Assembly: GCA_022702545.1 (NCBI GenBank)
Contig: JAHRBC010000008.1
Location: 992,001 to 1,056,000, forward strand
Length of the DNA stretch: 64,000 bases
Source: Phycomyces nitens
Lineage: Eukaryota; Mucoromycota; Mucoromycetes; Mucorales; Phycomycetaceae
Direction of reading: 5' to 3'
Made by a program: the position numbers and the translations under genes. How positions within the stretch are numbered: the first letter of the stretch is position 1; each line of letters starts with the position of its first letter. The notes below the pieces were generated by a model. That model was not told the origin of the DNA, did not search any database, and worked only from the letters and a program-made list of their open reading frames with translations. Of this stretch, positions 35,886 to 46,200 are shown one piece after another.

Positions 35886-36849
35886 CTAGTGGGAAATGCA
35901 ATAACGCTGACCAGCAACCAGCTTTTGACATTCGCTGTCGCTAGCCTGAGAAAGTCCAGAGTTAAATTCCTTGAGCTGATCTTTGGTAATGTTGTTCTCC
36001 TTGGCAATTGATGCGCAAGTCTCTCCAGACTTCACAACATGGTACTTTTTACAGTCAGCAATTGCGCGAGCAGCATGATGAGCGCTCTTGGGTGTAGCAG
36101 AATGACCATTTTTGGCTGACTTGGATGGCTTATGAGTAGTCTTTACTGGTTTCTTGGTGCTTTCCTTTTTCTGTGGACTATCCACACCACGCTTTTCCTT
36201 TGAGTGCTCGATATCAAGCTTGGGAGTTGGCTTGAAGGGTTTGGGAAGGACCTTGGATGGTTTATGAGCAGGCTCTTTGGGTTCAGGAGCCTTTTCATCA
36301 CGCTTTTCCTTTGGATGTTCAACATCAGGCTTGGGGGTAGACTTGAAGGGTTTGGGAAGGACCTTGGCTGGTTTATGGGCAGGCTCTACAGGCTTGCCGA
36401 TATTTGCATCGCGCTTTTCATGAGACTTTCCGGTGACAGGCTTATTGGTAGCCTTGTGAACCTTCTTGGTGGTCTTGGTACGAGGATGAGTGATCTTTGT
36501 GTGCTTGTCTGGATTAACACCACGTTTATCATTGGACTTGACAGGAAGTGGCTTAACACAGTAAGATGACCCTACGACAAGGCTCTTACAGGCAGTTGCT
36601 TCGCTTCCAAGACCAAGGTTGAAACCCTGGAAATCTTTAATAGTGATTCCAAATTTACTGGCGACAGATACACAGGTTTCGCCTTTGGTAACTAAGAAAA
36701 AAGATTGATCACTTAGCAAAAAATTGGTTTGGATCAAAACAAAAGCTAGAGACTATACCTATATGCTTTTCGGCACATCCAGCAGCAGGGGCAGCAGATA
36801 CCAGGCCGGTCAAAGCAAGTGCAGAGATGGTAAAGAGAGAAAGCTTCAT
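35886..36849 (-). CDS. Secreted two-LysM protein, type 3, with Lys-Arg-bounded repeat linker (left copy)
   Basis: Two exons (36849-36759, 36691-35886; intron 67 nt) give 298 residues. It has a signal peptide (MKLSLFTISALALTGLVSA), LysM 1 (about 31-75, KGETCVSVASKFGITIKDFQ) and LysM 2 at the C-terminus (from C244, HVVKSGETCASIAKENNIT to QRYCISH). The linker is Lys/Pro/His-rich. Lys-Arg pairs fall at residues 86-87, 123-124, 160-161 and 197-198, exactly 37 residues apart. The units ending at 161 and 198 are clearly similar (HKP.KVLPKPFK.TPK.D.EH..EKR); the unit ending at 124 is diverged. Lys-Arg after such units is the classic Kex2 cut site in secreted precursors, so the linker may be released as peptides. 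Whether it is cut is inference. Confidence 0.9.
36189..36521 (-). repeat. Three 111-bp coding units ending in Lys-Arg (left copy)
   Basis: These encode residues 88-198 of the type 3 LysM protein. The period is 37 codons, each unit ending KR. Units two and three share most residues; unit one keeps only the length and the terminal KR. Confidence 0.8.
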
Positions 36850-37045
36850 TGTTTGAATTGACAGATAGAAGAGGTGAATGATGGAGAGAAATGAGATAAA
36901 CCAATGGACCTTTTATACTTTTTTTAATAAACCTCCACATCAGGTTACTTGACTATTTCTATCCAAACTTTTGATAATGGGCTCCTGCAAAGTATTATTT
37001 CTGTACCTTGGCTGTCAAAAATAAACATGGAGCCATTCGCCGCCC
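36850..37045 (-). promoter_or_regulatory. LysM type 3 promoter (left copy)
   Basis: On the minus strand: GGGCGGCGAATGG at about 37033-37045, TATAAAA at 36911-36917 (62-68 bases before the ATG), ATTCACCTC in the leader and CAAACAATGAAG at the start. Confidence 0.6.
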
Positions 37046-37925
37046 AAAAATCAAGCCTGTGGTAAGATGTTTTTGTCTTTGGGCACTTGAAGAAGTTGCC
37101 AAGGAAGTTAAAATAGATCTTTGAAGCAAATCTAGACTTATTTTACCTTTACCTGTAACCCATATACTCTTATTAAAGCTGTAAATAGTAAAGACTAAAA
37201 GAGGCTACATCTGTCCAACTCATATACACAGAGTACAATAATACGTTTTTGAATCACTAATAGAATGGTTATAACTCTAAAGAAACCTCAAAAACTATTT
37301 ATCGATCATTGCCAAGCGATATATTTTGCTTGTTTATTTGGTTAGTATGTGCTCTAGTGATTAAAGCTGTCGCATAGAACCAATACAATAGTTTTATCTA
37401 GAGTACGAGAGGATCAGTGATGCCCTATAGAAAGATGGGCTTAGATATATATATTATTAAACTCATTTACTTCGATTTGAGTACCCAAGCATGATTCTAT
37501 ATGAACAAAACTAATAGATTATCTCTTTTGCCTTTATTTTTCTGCTTATACTATTAAAATATTTACAAATCTCTATACTTATTTCGATTTATAAAATGAT
37601 TAATAAAAAGAGGCTCAGGATGTTTTTCTCTCTCAGATACTTTGACAGGTTTCTATGCAATCATTTTCAATGCTTGTAGAATTTACATATTTAACAAGCA
37701 AATAATTAATAGGTAGACTATACCAATTATTGTAATTTGAGTACCACATAGTATTTTCAAGAGTTTTCTGAATACTTGCTATTACATTATTCAATCGGTC
37801 TGTGAGAAATAATACAGAGCTCAATTCTGCCAAGAGATCAAGGCGGAAGATCAATGCTAATCATGGTTCCCGAGGTTGAGCGTATATTTTACACTTCTCC
37901 AGATTAAATTTGCCTTTTTAAGCAT
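37046..37925. other. Inner end of the left arm
   Basis: No gene supported. The frame at 37633-37854 is conserved in the other arm with one residue changed but has no ATG at its start and no recognisable motif. A CCGAGGTTGA motif lies at about 37869, near the arm's inner boundary. Confidence 0.4.
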
Positions 37926-40021
37926 ACAATATTTTTACTTGTGTTACCGGCGAGATTTCCCTATATATGATGTACTATCGGATATCAAAGGAGAGTCTAG
38001 CGAGAAGCTCTTGGAGACAAATTCTGGTAGATCATGCTTATAGTCAGTCACTCAACGAATAGATTTGGAAGACTTATTAGGAAGAGAACTGTCTTTCTTG
38101 AATATCGCTGTCTGAACTTATTTATAATGGTGATCTTTCACTACAAGTCACGTGTCGATGGCGACACTTGGTTTTCGGATGATTTCAAAAAAAAAAATTG
38201 AAATCATTTCTTATTTTAGATGATTTTTTTTTACTAAATTTGGACAAAGCTGTTTTTAACTTCAGATGATTTCCCAATCCAAGGCAATTGGTTTTGTAAC
38301 ATTGTTTTTGCAGCAAAACACTATCAAAAAGAATAGCCAAGGTTTCCAATATCGTGGAGAAAATTTACTCTAAATCTTTTGCTTCCAACCTATTACAAAT
38401 GTTGGGATAAATGCGAGAACAAAGTTTTCATATAATGAATCATTGTATTGATGTTTCATCAAAAGCTACTCATACAGAGTTAAGGATTAATCATTTTTAT
38501 TTTATTTTGCAGCCAAATTGGATAATAAGCCATGATCATGCTCTTGAATCATTTCACTTTATTTTGTAGAGACTGGAATATTGGATCTTAATGATATGAG
38601 CGGTATCAAACACAGGATGAAATGGACAAGATACCTTTTATTATATTTTTTCAAAAGCGAATGTAGATTTGCAATTGTATGAGCGTAATGCTTCTTCCAT
38701 GGGAACATTAATGCAGCCATTATGTTCATCAATGAGCTGTTCTGTCACAAAGCCTTGTTCTTGAAGCATATCCTGTTTAATACATATGAGAAATATTGCT
38801 CTATGTGGATGTATATGTCAGTCGATGCTTACCATGGAGTCGTACAATCAGTTCAAAAGCTTCGATCCAATCATTATTACCTCGGATCTAACTGAAAAAA
38901 AGCACACAATGAGAGAACATCGGTAAAAGTTTTAATTGATTTACTTATCAAGTTGGTCAAGCTGATGAGACCTCAAAGCTGTTCAGAATGTCCCTTTAAC
39001 CAAACCCTTGGTAGATTAATAGTCAATATTAACCCAGCAAGAGAAAAGCAAGCCGGCATGACAACTGGCACTTCCGTTTTGTGGACCCACCGGCAACATG
39101 TACAAGAATATTTCTTATCAAGCGACAGTCGTCACGGCAAACATGCAAGGGTAACAACATAAAAGATGTGAGTATAAAAGACCTTTTACTTAAGCTTTAC
39201 AATTTAAGAAGGGCTTTTGATTATTGAGTAAATGAAAGAAGAATCAGGAAGATGAGTTTGATTTAGGAAAGCTTTTCCTTTATGTGTCTAGTCTTGAACA
39301 GGATACTAGTTGAAATGATTGTCATAAAAAAGTTTTATCTGTGCTGCGTAGTGTAGTTTTGATTTATGAAAAGTTGGTAATTATTATTTGTTCTGTTTTT
39401 TGTTGTTGGCAGAAAGGGTGTTATAGCGGTAACGAAGTACGGGATTTGCTATTTGCACAGGTAGAATGTGCACATGGCTGTGCTCGAATCAAATTTGGTC
39501 TAGAAAGACAACATTTTAGTTTGTTTGTATGGAGCGGGGCTCTTGTAAGAAGACAACATTAACACAATGAGCTTACGTGACGATGTGACTGTACAACGAT
39601 GGCAAAGCATATAAATATATTATTTTATTTGTCTATATTTCTTATTAAAATTGTCTTTTTTTTTTACCCTTATTTGTTTTCTTGTCACTGAAATAAACAC
39701 TTGTGGCATATATGCCATAAGTGGGCCAGGCCTGGACATACTCACAAATAAACGAAATACTTTTACCTGAGTTGGACAATTACACTAGATGGCCAACCTG
39801 CCATGTGTCATTACCAGGGTAAATTCCACTAAAAACCTCTCAAATAAAATGTTCTCTGGGTGTAATTCACTGTTTGGATCTTGTTACTATCATGAAACTC
39901 ACACGACTGGAACCTTGCTTCCACAGTTTTTCTATATATTATAAACATCAATATATATTGCCGTCAACGAGGACATCTTTATAAAGTCAAAACCTTTCAT
40001 TTTAAACTCTCTTGATGAAAC
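37926..40021. other. Unique spacer, left part
   Basis: Not shared with the arms. Features seen: a hairpin-forming tract near 38176-38210 (GATGATTTCA, an A run, then TGAAATCATT); a 26-base near-palindrome at 39698-39723 with one mismatch, next to CCAGGCCTGG; and two relic-like forward frames (38953-39162, 39341-39562). The second may splice at 39386-39411, giving LIYEKL then KGCYSGNEVRDLLF, but no family is recognised. Confidence 0.4.
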
Positions 40022-41728
40022 ATGTCAGACATATATAAGAGTAAGGATATTTTGAAGACTATTTTATATATAATCTGACTGTGTTTTATTTGAAGCCTTG
40101 AAAGCTTTTTTCAACACTAGCAAAGGGTCCAAAACGCTTGAAAAATTTATCATTGAAAAAAAGTTTTGGTTGAAACCTATATTGGTCAATTCTCAAGAGT
40201 GTCTAATGCGAAAAACAATTCGATAAAAAAAGTTCAGGACCGAGTACAAGAAAAAAAATCCAAATAGTACAAGATGTCCATCAACAAAGTTTGACTTTGA
40301 AACACTCTGGTCGTCCGCACAGGTTCAAAGAACCATTATTCTTGAAAGAAATGAGTTGTCTGTTAAGCTGGTCAGGGCTAGTGGAAAGCAAATCAAGGAA
40401 AAACTAGACGTAAATTACAATGAAAGAGGCACTTTATCCATATTCTTATACTAAGACTCTTACTGCTATGAAAAAAATATAGGCAGCAGTTGACAAGGAC
40501 TTTGGCGAGTTTGATTTGACAGGGGCAGATTCTAATGGCTCTGATGATTATCCTAAAGATGAAAGCCTTCTGTACATAATCAAGGATGATAAAAAGAAAT
40601 TTCAAAGTACCGTCTCTTCCTCTAAAGACACTCTGAATGTTTGAAGATATTCAAAACGTTCCAAGAACAATCGTTTGTACTAGCAAAGTCAGTAGGCTTA
40701 TTCGTAAATGCGCACCTGCATGAGATTCTGTTAGTAATAATCCTTTAGTTTACTACCTCTACTGATACTATATTATTAGGTCTCTTTACAATATCATATT
40801 ATTGAAAAAAGTACAGTCCTATCCCAACATAGACATGAGCGTGCTATACAAGAACATGTTGGACGGGTATCGAAACTATGAGAAAGTCGACAAGAGTGTT
40901 TTCTCTAATATTACAGAAGTATTTAGGGTAAAATCGCTTTAAAAATGGAGCTATAATTAAACCTGATATATTTTCTGGCTTTTCCCTTTCAGACAGATGA
41001 TATTGGATCCAGCCGGGATGAGTTGAAGATCATGCTTTTTAAGGTTTATGAAAATGCTGATAAAACAGACAGAAAGTCAATTGATATACTGGTGAATATA
41101 TACATAGTTTAACATACAATATCATACCAGACTCTAACAATTACTTGTTGATCTTAGGAGAAATAAGTAACCAAATCAAGAAATACTTGGCAACAACATA
41201 GAAGAGTAAGAACTCATTACAAACTACATTGACCCTATCCTCAGTCCTACATTTCATCGACCTGAGGGGGACAAACTCTTTTTGTGGTAAGTAGCCAGAT
41301 AAAAGTTTTCTAGATCTCAGGATTAAAGGTGACAATTCTTTATCCAATTGATAGGCTAAACAAGTCAGCTCTAAAATCCTATAACAAACGACCAGATGCT
41401 GGTTGTGCAGTTATTCTTGAAAGAAGGGTGGTCAATTATTCAAGTTTTATTGAGGTTAAGGTCGAATACAAGAAGAAAGATGCAATAAGTTTGCATGAAG
41501 ACTTGTTGCGCTTATCACTATTTGGAACAAATGCTCTCGAAGAAAATCAGGCTAAATGTATATTGCTCATTCAAATAATAGGTAAGACACTCCTTTAAAT
41601 AATCCCTATTATCGTTTTACATCATATTCACAAAAATTTATGACACAGGGTCTTCTTTAACCGTATATGGTTGTGCTGAAAATCCCAAAGGTCCAAAAAT
41701 CATATTTGAGATCATAGATTTGGTATAA
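40022..41728 (+). pseudogene. Broken multi-exon gene with PD...EVK nuclease-like motif
   Basis: Several exon-like blocks with plausible splice sites can be read: from ATG 40022 (MSDIYK), a block ending near 40407, AAVDKDFGEFDLTGADSNGS (from about 40483), NIDMSVLYKNMLDGYRNYEK, SSRDELKIMLFKVYENADKT, ITNYIDPILSPTFHRPEGDK, then the best block 41341-41581. That block contains RPDAGCAV..., SSFIEVKVEY and LHEDLLRLSLFGTNALEENQ. The PD...(I)EVK pattern with a following conserved helix resembles PD-(D/E)XK nuclease folds, and I associate this layout with dispersed Mucoralean gene families (memory, not a search). It has an in-frame TAA (CGA TAA near 40220) and apparent frameshifts near 40640 and 41204, so it is probably dead. 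Confidence 0.55.
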
Positions 41729-42370
41729 AACATCCTATTGGTAAGAATTAATTGACCAATCATAAACAGATCCGACCGTTGTACCTCTAAAACAATAGTA
41801 TTCTTTCCTTGTCTTTGCCTAGATTGGTTCCTGACATCTGGATGATATAGCTAACAGCTACATGCCTAAAAGCTTGAAATCCTCCATTAATTTTTAATAA
41901 ATATTTCCTCTATCTTTTTCCAGCCTGCATGTATTAGTATTCATCTGAAGCCAACAATTGAATTATTTTACTGTCTCCTGATAAATTATAGGCCTTTGTG
42001 CGAGTTTTATTTAAATGAGACAATCTTATGCTTTCTGTCAAAGTTTCGCCATGTATTTCTGCTTAATCAAGATTTTTCAGAGTCTTATTTTCAGATTATT
42101 TCTAATAAAAACATAGAACAGTTTATATGAAAAGACTCTGAAGAATCTGTAGAATTTCAGATAATGAAACACAATTGAAGATAACAATCCTTGATCTATT
42201 CAAAAGAATCCAGTATAACTTGATATTTCCAGCTTAAAAGGACATCCACCTTCAGGGACTTCTATACACTCAGACCATATAAATGAGCGCCACTCTTAAA
42301 ATTAAGCCTTTTTTTTAACGTCCCTTTTTTGTTATTCTTCCCAGAGCCCTTTCTACTAACTTAATCACTC

Positions 42371-43438
42371 ATGTCATCAAGAAATAAAAGAACCAGAAGC
42401 CCATCCCCTAGACGTGAGTTGTCTGAGTTTGAGTGTGGAGGTATTATTTGGCTCTCTAATGCCAACCATACCCCAACTGAGATTGCGAACTACATGAACA
42501 TCCCTCGATCAACAATTAACACCACCATCAAACGTTGGAAAGAAACCGGTACAACTAGTACAAAGCCTAGACCCGGAAGACCAAACAAGCTCAGTGTCAC
42601 TGACGTTACAAGTCTTTGCTTGAGTGTGAGACGGAATCCGTTTGAAAGTTTTTCATACCACCAAGGAAATTTGGCTGCCGCAGGTGTCATTGTCTGTAGA
42701 GAGACAGTTATCAGATATTTAAGAGCAGAAGGCTTCATATCTTATAAGCCTGTTTAAAAGCCTAGCCTTACCATCAAACAGAAGAAGAATCGGCTACGTT
42801 GGGCTAAAGCTAGAGCCAACTTTAGCATCGAGGACTGGAGTAGGGTGGTATGGTCAGATGAGTCAAGATTCATGGTGAAGGGCAATGATTCTGACCCATC
42901 TGTGATACGTAACCCTGGCGAGAGACACCAAGAAAGACATACCCTTACAACAGAGAAGTACGGAAAAGGTTCTGTCATGGTATGGGGTTGTTTCTGGGCT
43001 GGTGGTCTCGGCCCTTTATCTTTTCTTGAAGGCTCTGTTGACCAAGACGCCTATGTCAATTGTTTGTCCAAGGACTTCAATCCATGGTACCAGAAATTAA
43101 ATGAGGAACATGACACAATGTTCACATTCCAAGAAGACGGGGCCAGCTGTCATACTGGCTCATATACGACATGGTGGAAGAATCGTTGGGAAATTCAGCG
43201 ATTTGACTACTAGCCATCCCAAAGTCCAGATCTCAACCCGATCGAGCATGTTTGGCATGATTTAAAGGCCAAGTTTCAAGAGAGGAAGGGGTCTATTAAC
43301 AATGTTAATGACCTCAAGGCCTGTATTCTTCAGGAGTGGGAGCGGTTAGACCCTGAAGTATTGTATACTCTTGTCGCAAGTATGCCCGAAAGAGTAAGAG
43401 CCGTAATAAAGGCTCATGGTGGCCACACTGTATATTAA
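42371..43438 (+). pseudogene. Tc1/mariner-type transposase, inactivated by two stop codons
   Basis: One reading frame of 356 codons without frameshift, interrupted by TAA at 42755-42757 and TAG at 43211-43213. N-terminal HTH region: TPTEIANYMNIPRSTINTTI and a GRP motif (PGRPNKL). DDE catalytic motifs remain: WSDESRF, FQEDGASCHT and SPDLNPIEHVW. This is the Tc1 arrangement with Glu as third residue. The TAG replaces an expected Trp or similar codon between RFDY and PSQSPDL. The end GGTGGCCACACTGTATATTA may be part of the right terminal repeat; a weakly matching ACACTCAGACCAT lies near 42270. It sits inside the inverted-repeat spacer. Confidence 0.88.
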
Positions 43439-44140
43439 TATCTCTTTTTTTATTATTTTATCAATGCATATATTATTCAAAGTATAAAACCAAAGTTTTA
43501 ATACACTTGCTATCTTTGTTCAGAAGATATATGTTAAAGAAGTTGATGTGTAGTCTTTCGGAACTAGAAATTGAACAAATGTGGCGGTGATTTCTGTGGT
43601 GGGAGTGTAGGTCATTCCTATATTTAGCGACATAATTTCTTGGACCATCTTCAAAATAAAATGAAAAGCTCATTTTGGTATTACTTAGCTATAAAGAGAA
43701 AAACATTTTTGTGGTGACTTTGATCTATTAGGTTTCGACTACTTTTAATTAATATCTCTTCACCAATTTTTAGGCTACTTGAAGTTTGAATAAGATTTTT
43801 GAGCAGCTATTGTTCCGAGAACAATTCTGCAATATTTAACATTTGTTAAAGCATTTTACATTGAATTAAAGACCCTTTCTCCTCTATAGAAAATACTCAT
43901 CAACATACTATATTTCGAGTAAGAAGAGGCAGAGAGAATAACAGCCGATGAATATACATGGTAATTAGGAACAATATTCCTGTGGGAATAACATGCTTAT
44001 GGTACATGAATTGGGCCATTGGAATCAACACATATCATGTTTTGACTTCCGGCGTGGCTGATGCTTATCCGAGGCACTTCGGACGTACTTGGACACATGC
44101 ACCTTGAATTTTGATGTACAGCCTCGGAAATGAATTTATT
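43439..44140. other. Unique spacer, right part
   Basis: It joins the Tc1 relic to the right arm. No gene is supported. The reverse frame 43473-43673 is short. Near 44071-44130 there are several CCTCGG/CCGAGG words close to the arm boundary. Confidence 0.4.
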
Positions 44141-45020
44141 ATGCTTAAAAAGGCAAATTTAATCTGGAGAAGTGTAGAATATACGCTCAACCTCGGGAAC
44201 CATGATTAGTATTGATCTTCCGCCTTGATCTCTTGGCAGAATTGAGCTCTGTATTATTTCTCACAGACCGATTGAATAATGTAATGGCAAGTATTCAGAA
44301 AACTCTTGAAAATACTATGTGGTACTCAAATTACAATAATTGGTATAGTCTACCTATTAATTATTTGCTTGTTAAATATGTAAATTCTACAAGCATTGAA
44401 AATGATTGCATAGAAACCTGTCAAAGTATCTGAGAGAGAGAAACATCCTGAGCCTCTTTTTATTAATCATTTTATAAATCGAAATAAGTATAGAGATTTG
44501 TAAATATTTTAATAGTATAAGCAGAAAAATAAAGGCAAAAGAGATAATCTATTAGTTTTGTTCATATAGAATCATGCTTGGGTACTCAAATCGAAGTAAA
44601 TGAGTTTAATAATATATATATCTAAGCCCATCTTTCTATAGGGCATCACTGATCCTCTCGTACTCTAGATAAAACTATTGTATTGGTTCTATGCGACAGC
44701 TTTAATCACTAGAGCACATACTAACCAAATAAACAAGCAAAATCTATCGCTTGGCAATGATCGATAAATAGTTTTTGAGGTTTCTTTAGAGTTATAACCA
44801 TTCTATTAGTGATTCAAAAACGTATTATTGTACTCTGTGTATATGAGTTGGACAGATGTAGCCTCTTTTAGTCTTTACTATTTACAGCTTTAATAAGAGT
44901 ATATGGGTTACAGGTAAAGGTAAAATAAGTCTAGATTTGCTTCAAAGATCTATTTTAACTTCCTTGGCAACTTCTTCAAGTGCCTAAAGACAAAAACATC
45001 TTACCACAGGCTTGATTTTT
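44141..45020. other. Inner end of the right arm
   Basis: Mirror of 37046-37925. No gene supported. Confidence 0.4.
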
Positions 45021-45216
45021 GGGCGGCGAATGGCTCCATGTTTATTTTTGACAGCCAAGGTACAGAAATAATACTTTGCAGGAGCCCATTATCAAAAGTT
45101 TGGATAGAAATAGTCAAGTAACCTGATGTGGAGGTTTATTAAAAAAAGTATAAAAGGTCCATTGGTTTATCTCATTTCTCTCCATCATTCACCTCTTCTA
45201 TCTGTCAATTCAAACA
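45021..45216 (+). promoter_or_regulatory. LysM type 3 promoter (right copy)
   Basis: GGGCGGCGAATGG at 45021-45033, TATAAAA at 45149-45155, ATTCACCTC near 45187-45195 and CAAACAATGAAG. Mirror of 36850-37045. Confidence 0.6.
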
Positions 45217-46200
45217 ATGAAGCTTTCTCTCTTTACCATCTCTGCACTTGCTTTGACCGGCCTGGTATCTGCTGCCCCTGCTGCTGGATGTGCCGAAAAG
45301 CATATAGGTATAGTCTCTAGCTTTTGTTTTGATCCAAACCAATTTTTTGCTAAGTGATCAATCTTTTTCTTAGTTACCAAAGGCGAAACCTGTGTATCTG
45401 TCGCCAGTAAATTTGGAATCACTATTAAAGATTTCCAGGGTTTCAACCTTGGTCTTGGAAGCGAAGCAACTGCCTGTAAGAGCCTTGTCGTAGGGTCATC
45501 TTACTGTGTTAAGCCACTTCCTGTCAAGTCCAATGATAAACGTGGTGTTAATCCAGACAAGCACACAAAGATCACTCATCCTCGTACCAAGACCACCAAG
45601 AAGGTTCACAAGGCTACCAATAAGCCTGTCACCGGAAAGTCTCATGAAAAGCGCGATGCAAATATCGGCAAGCCTGTAGAGCCTTCCCATAAACCAGCCA
45701 AGGTCCTTCCCAAACCCTTCAAGTCTACCCCCAAGCCTGATGTTGAACATCCAAAGGAAAAGCGTGATGAAAAGGCTCCTGAACCCAAAGAGCCTGCTCA
45801 TAAACCATCCAAGGTCCTTCCCAAACCCTTCAAGCCAACTCCCAAGCTTGATATCGAGCACTCAAAGGAAAAGCGTGGTGTGGATAGTCCACAGAAAAAG
45901 GAAAGCGCCAAGAAACAAAAGAAGACTACCAAGAAGCCAGTAAAGACTACTCATAAGCCATCCAAGTCAGCCAAAAATGGTCATTCTGCTACACCCAAGA
46001 GCGCTCATCATGCTGCTCGCGCAATTGCTGACTGTAAAAAGTACCATGTTGTGAAGTCTGGAGAGACTTGCGCATCAATTGCCAAGGAGAACAACATTAC
46101 CAAAGATCAGCTCAAGGAATTTAACTCTGGACTTTCTCAGGCTAGCGACAGCGAATGTCAAAAGCTGGTTGCTGGTCAGCGTTATTGCATTTCCCACTAG
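45217..46200 (+). CDS. Secreted two-LysM protein, type 3, with Lys-Arg-bounded repeat linker (right copy)
   Basis: Two exons (45217-45307, 45374-46200; intron 66 nt) give 305 residues. It differs from the left copy by seven extra residues after the last Lys-Arg unit (ESAKKQKKTTKKPVK against ESTKKPVK) and by occasional substitutions such as Ser for Ala in EPSHKP. The four Lys-Arg sites at residues 86-87, 123-124, 160-161 and 197-198 are all kept, as are the signal peptide and both LysM modules. Retention of the reading frame through a 21-base change indicates that both copies remain coding. The intron is one base shorter than in the left copy. Confidence 0.9.
45544..45876 (+). repeat. Three 111-bp coding units ending in Lys-Arg (right copy)
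   Basis: Codons 88-198. The AAG/AAA-CGN pairs at 45538, 45649, 45760 and 45871 are exactly 111 bases apart. Confidence 0.85.

Larger units (their letters stand above)
30909..37925. repeat. Left arm of a 7 kb inverted repeat
   Basis: Reverse complement of 44141-51179. Mirrored positions sum to about 82,088 at the outer end, 82,086 in the middle and 82,066 at the inner end, so only a few indels occur over 7 kb. Identity by eye is very high, with scattered single-base differences (for example near 32030, 32070 and 32290), a 21-base indel in one LysM gene and a 1-base indel in its intron. The outer edge lies a few bases past the stop codon of the LysM gene at 30916-31688. The inner edge is at the AGCAT ending at 37925. 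Confidence 0.95.

Noticed and set aside
37633..37854. 73-codon frame conserved in both arms (also 44212-44433)
   Set aside because: It has no ATG at its start and no motif, and its conservation is explained by duplication of the whole arm.
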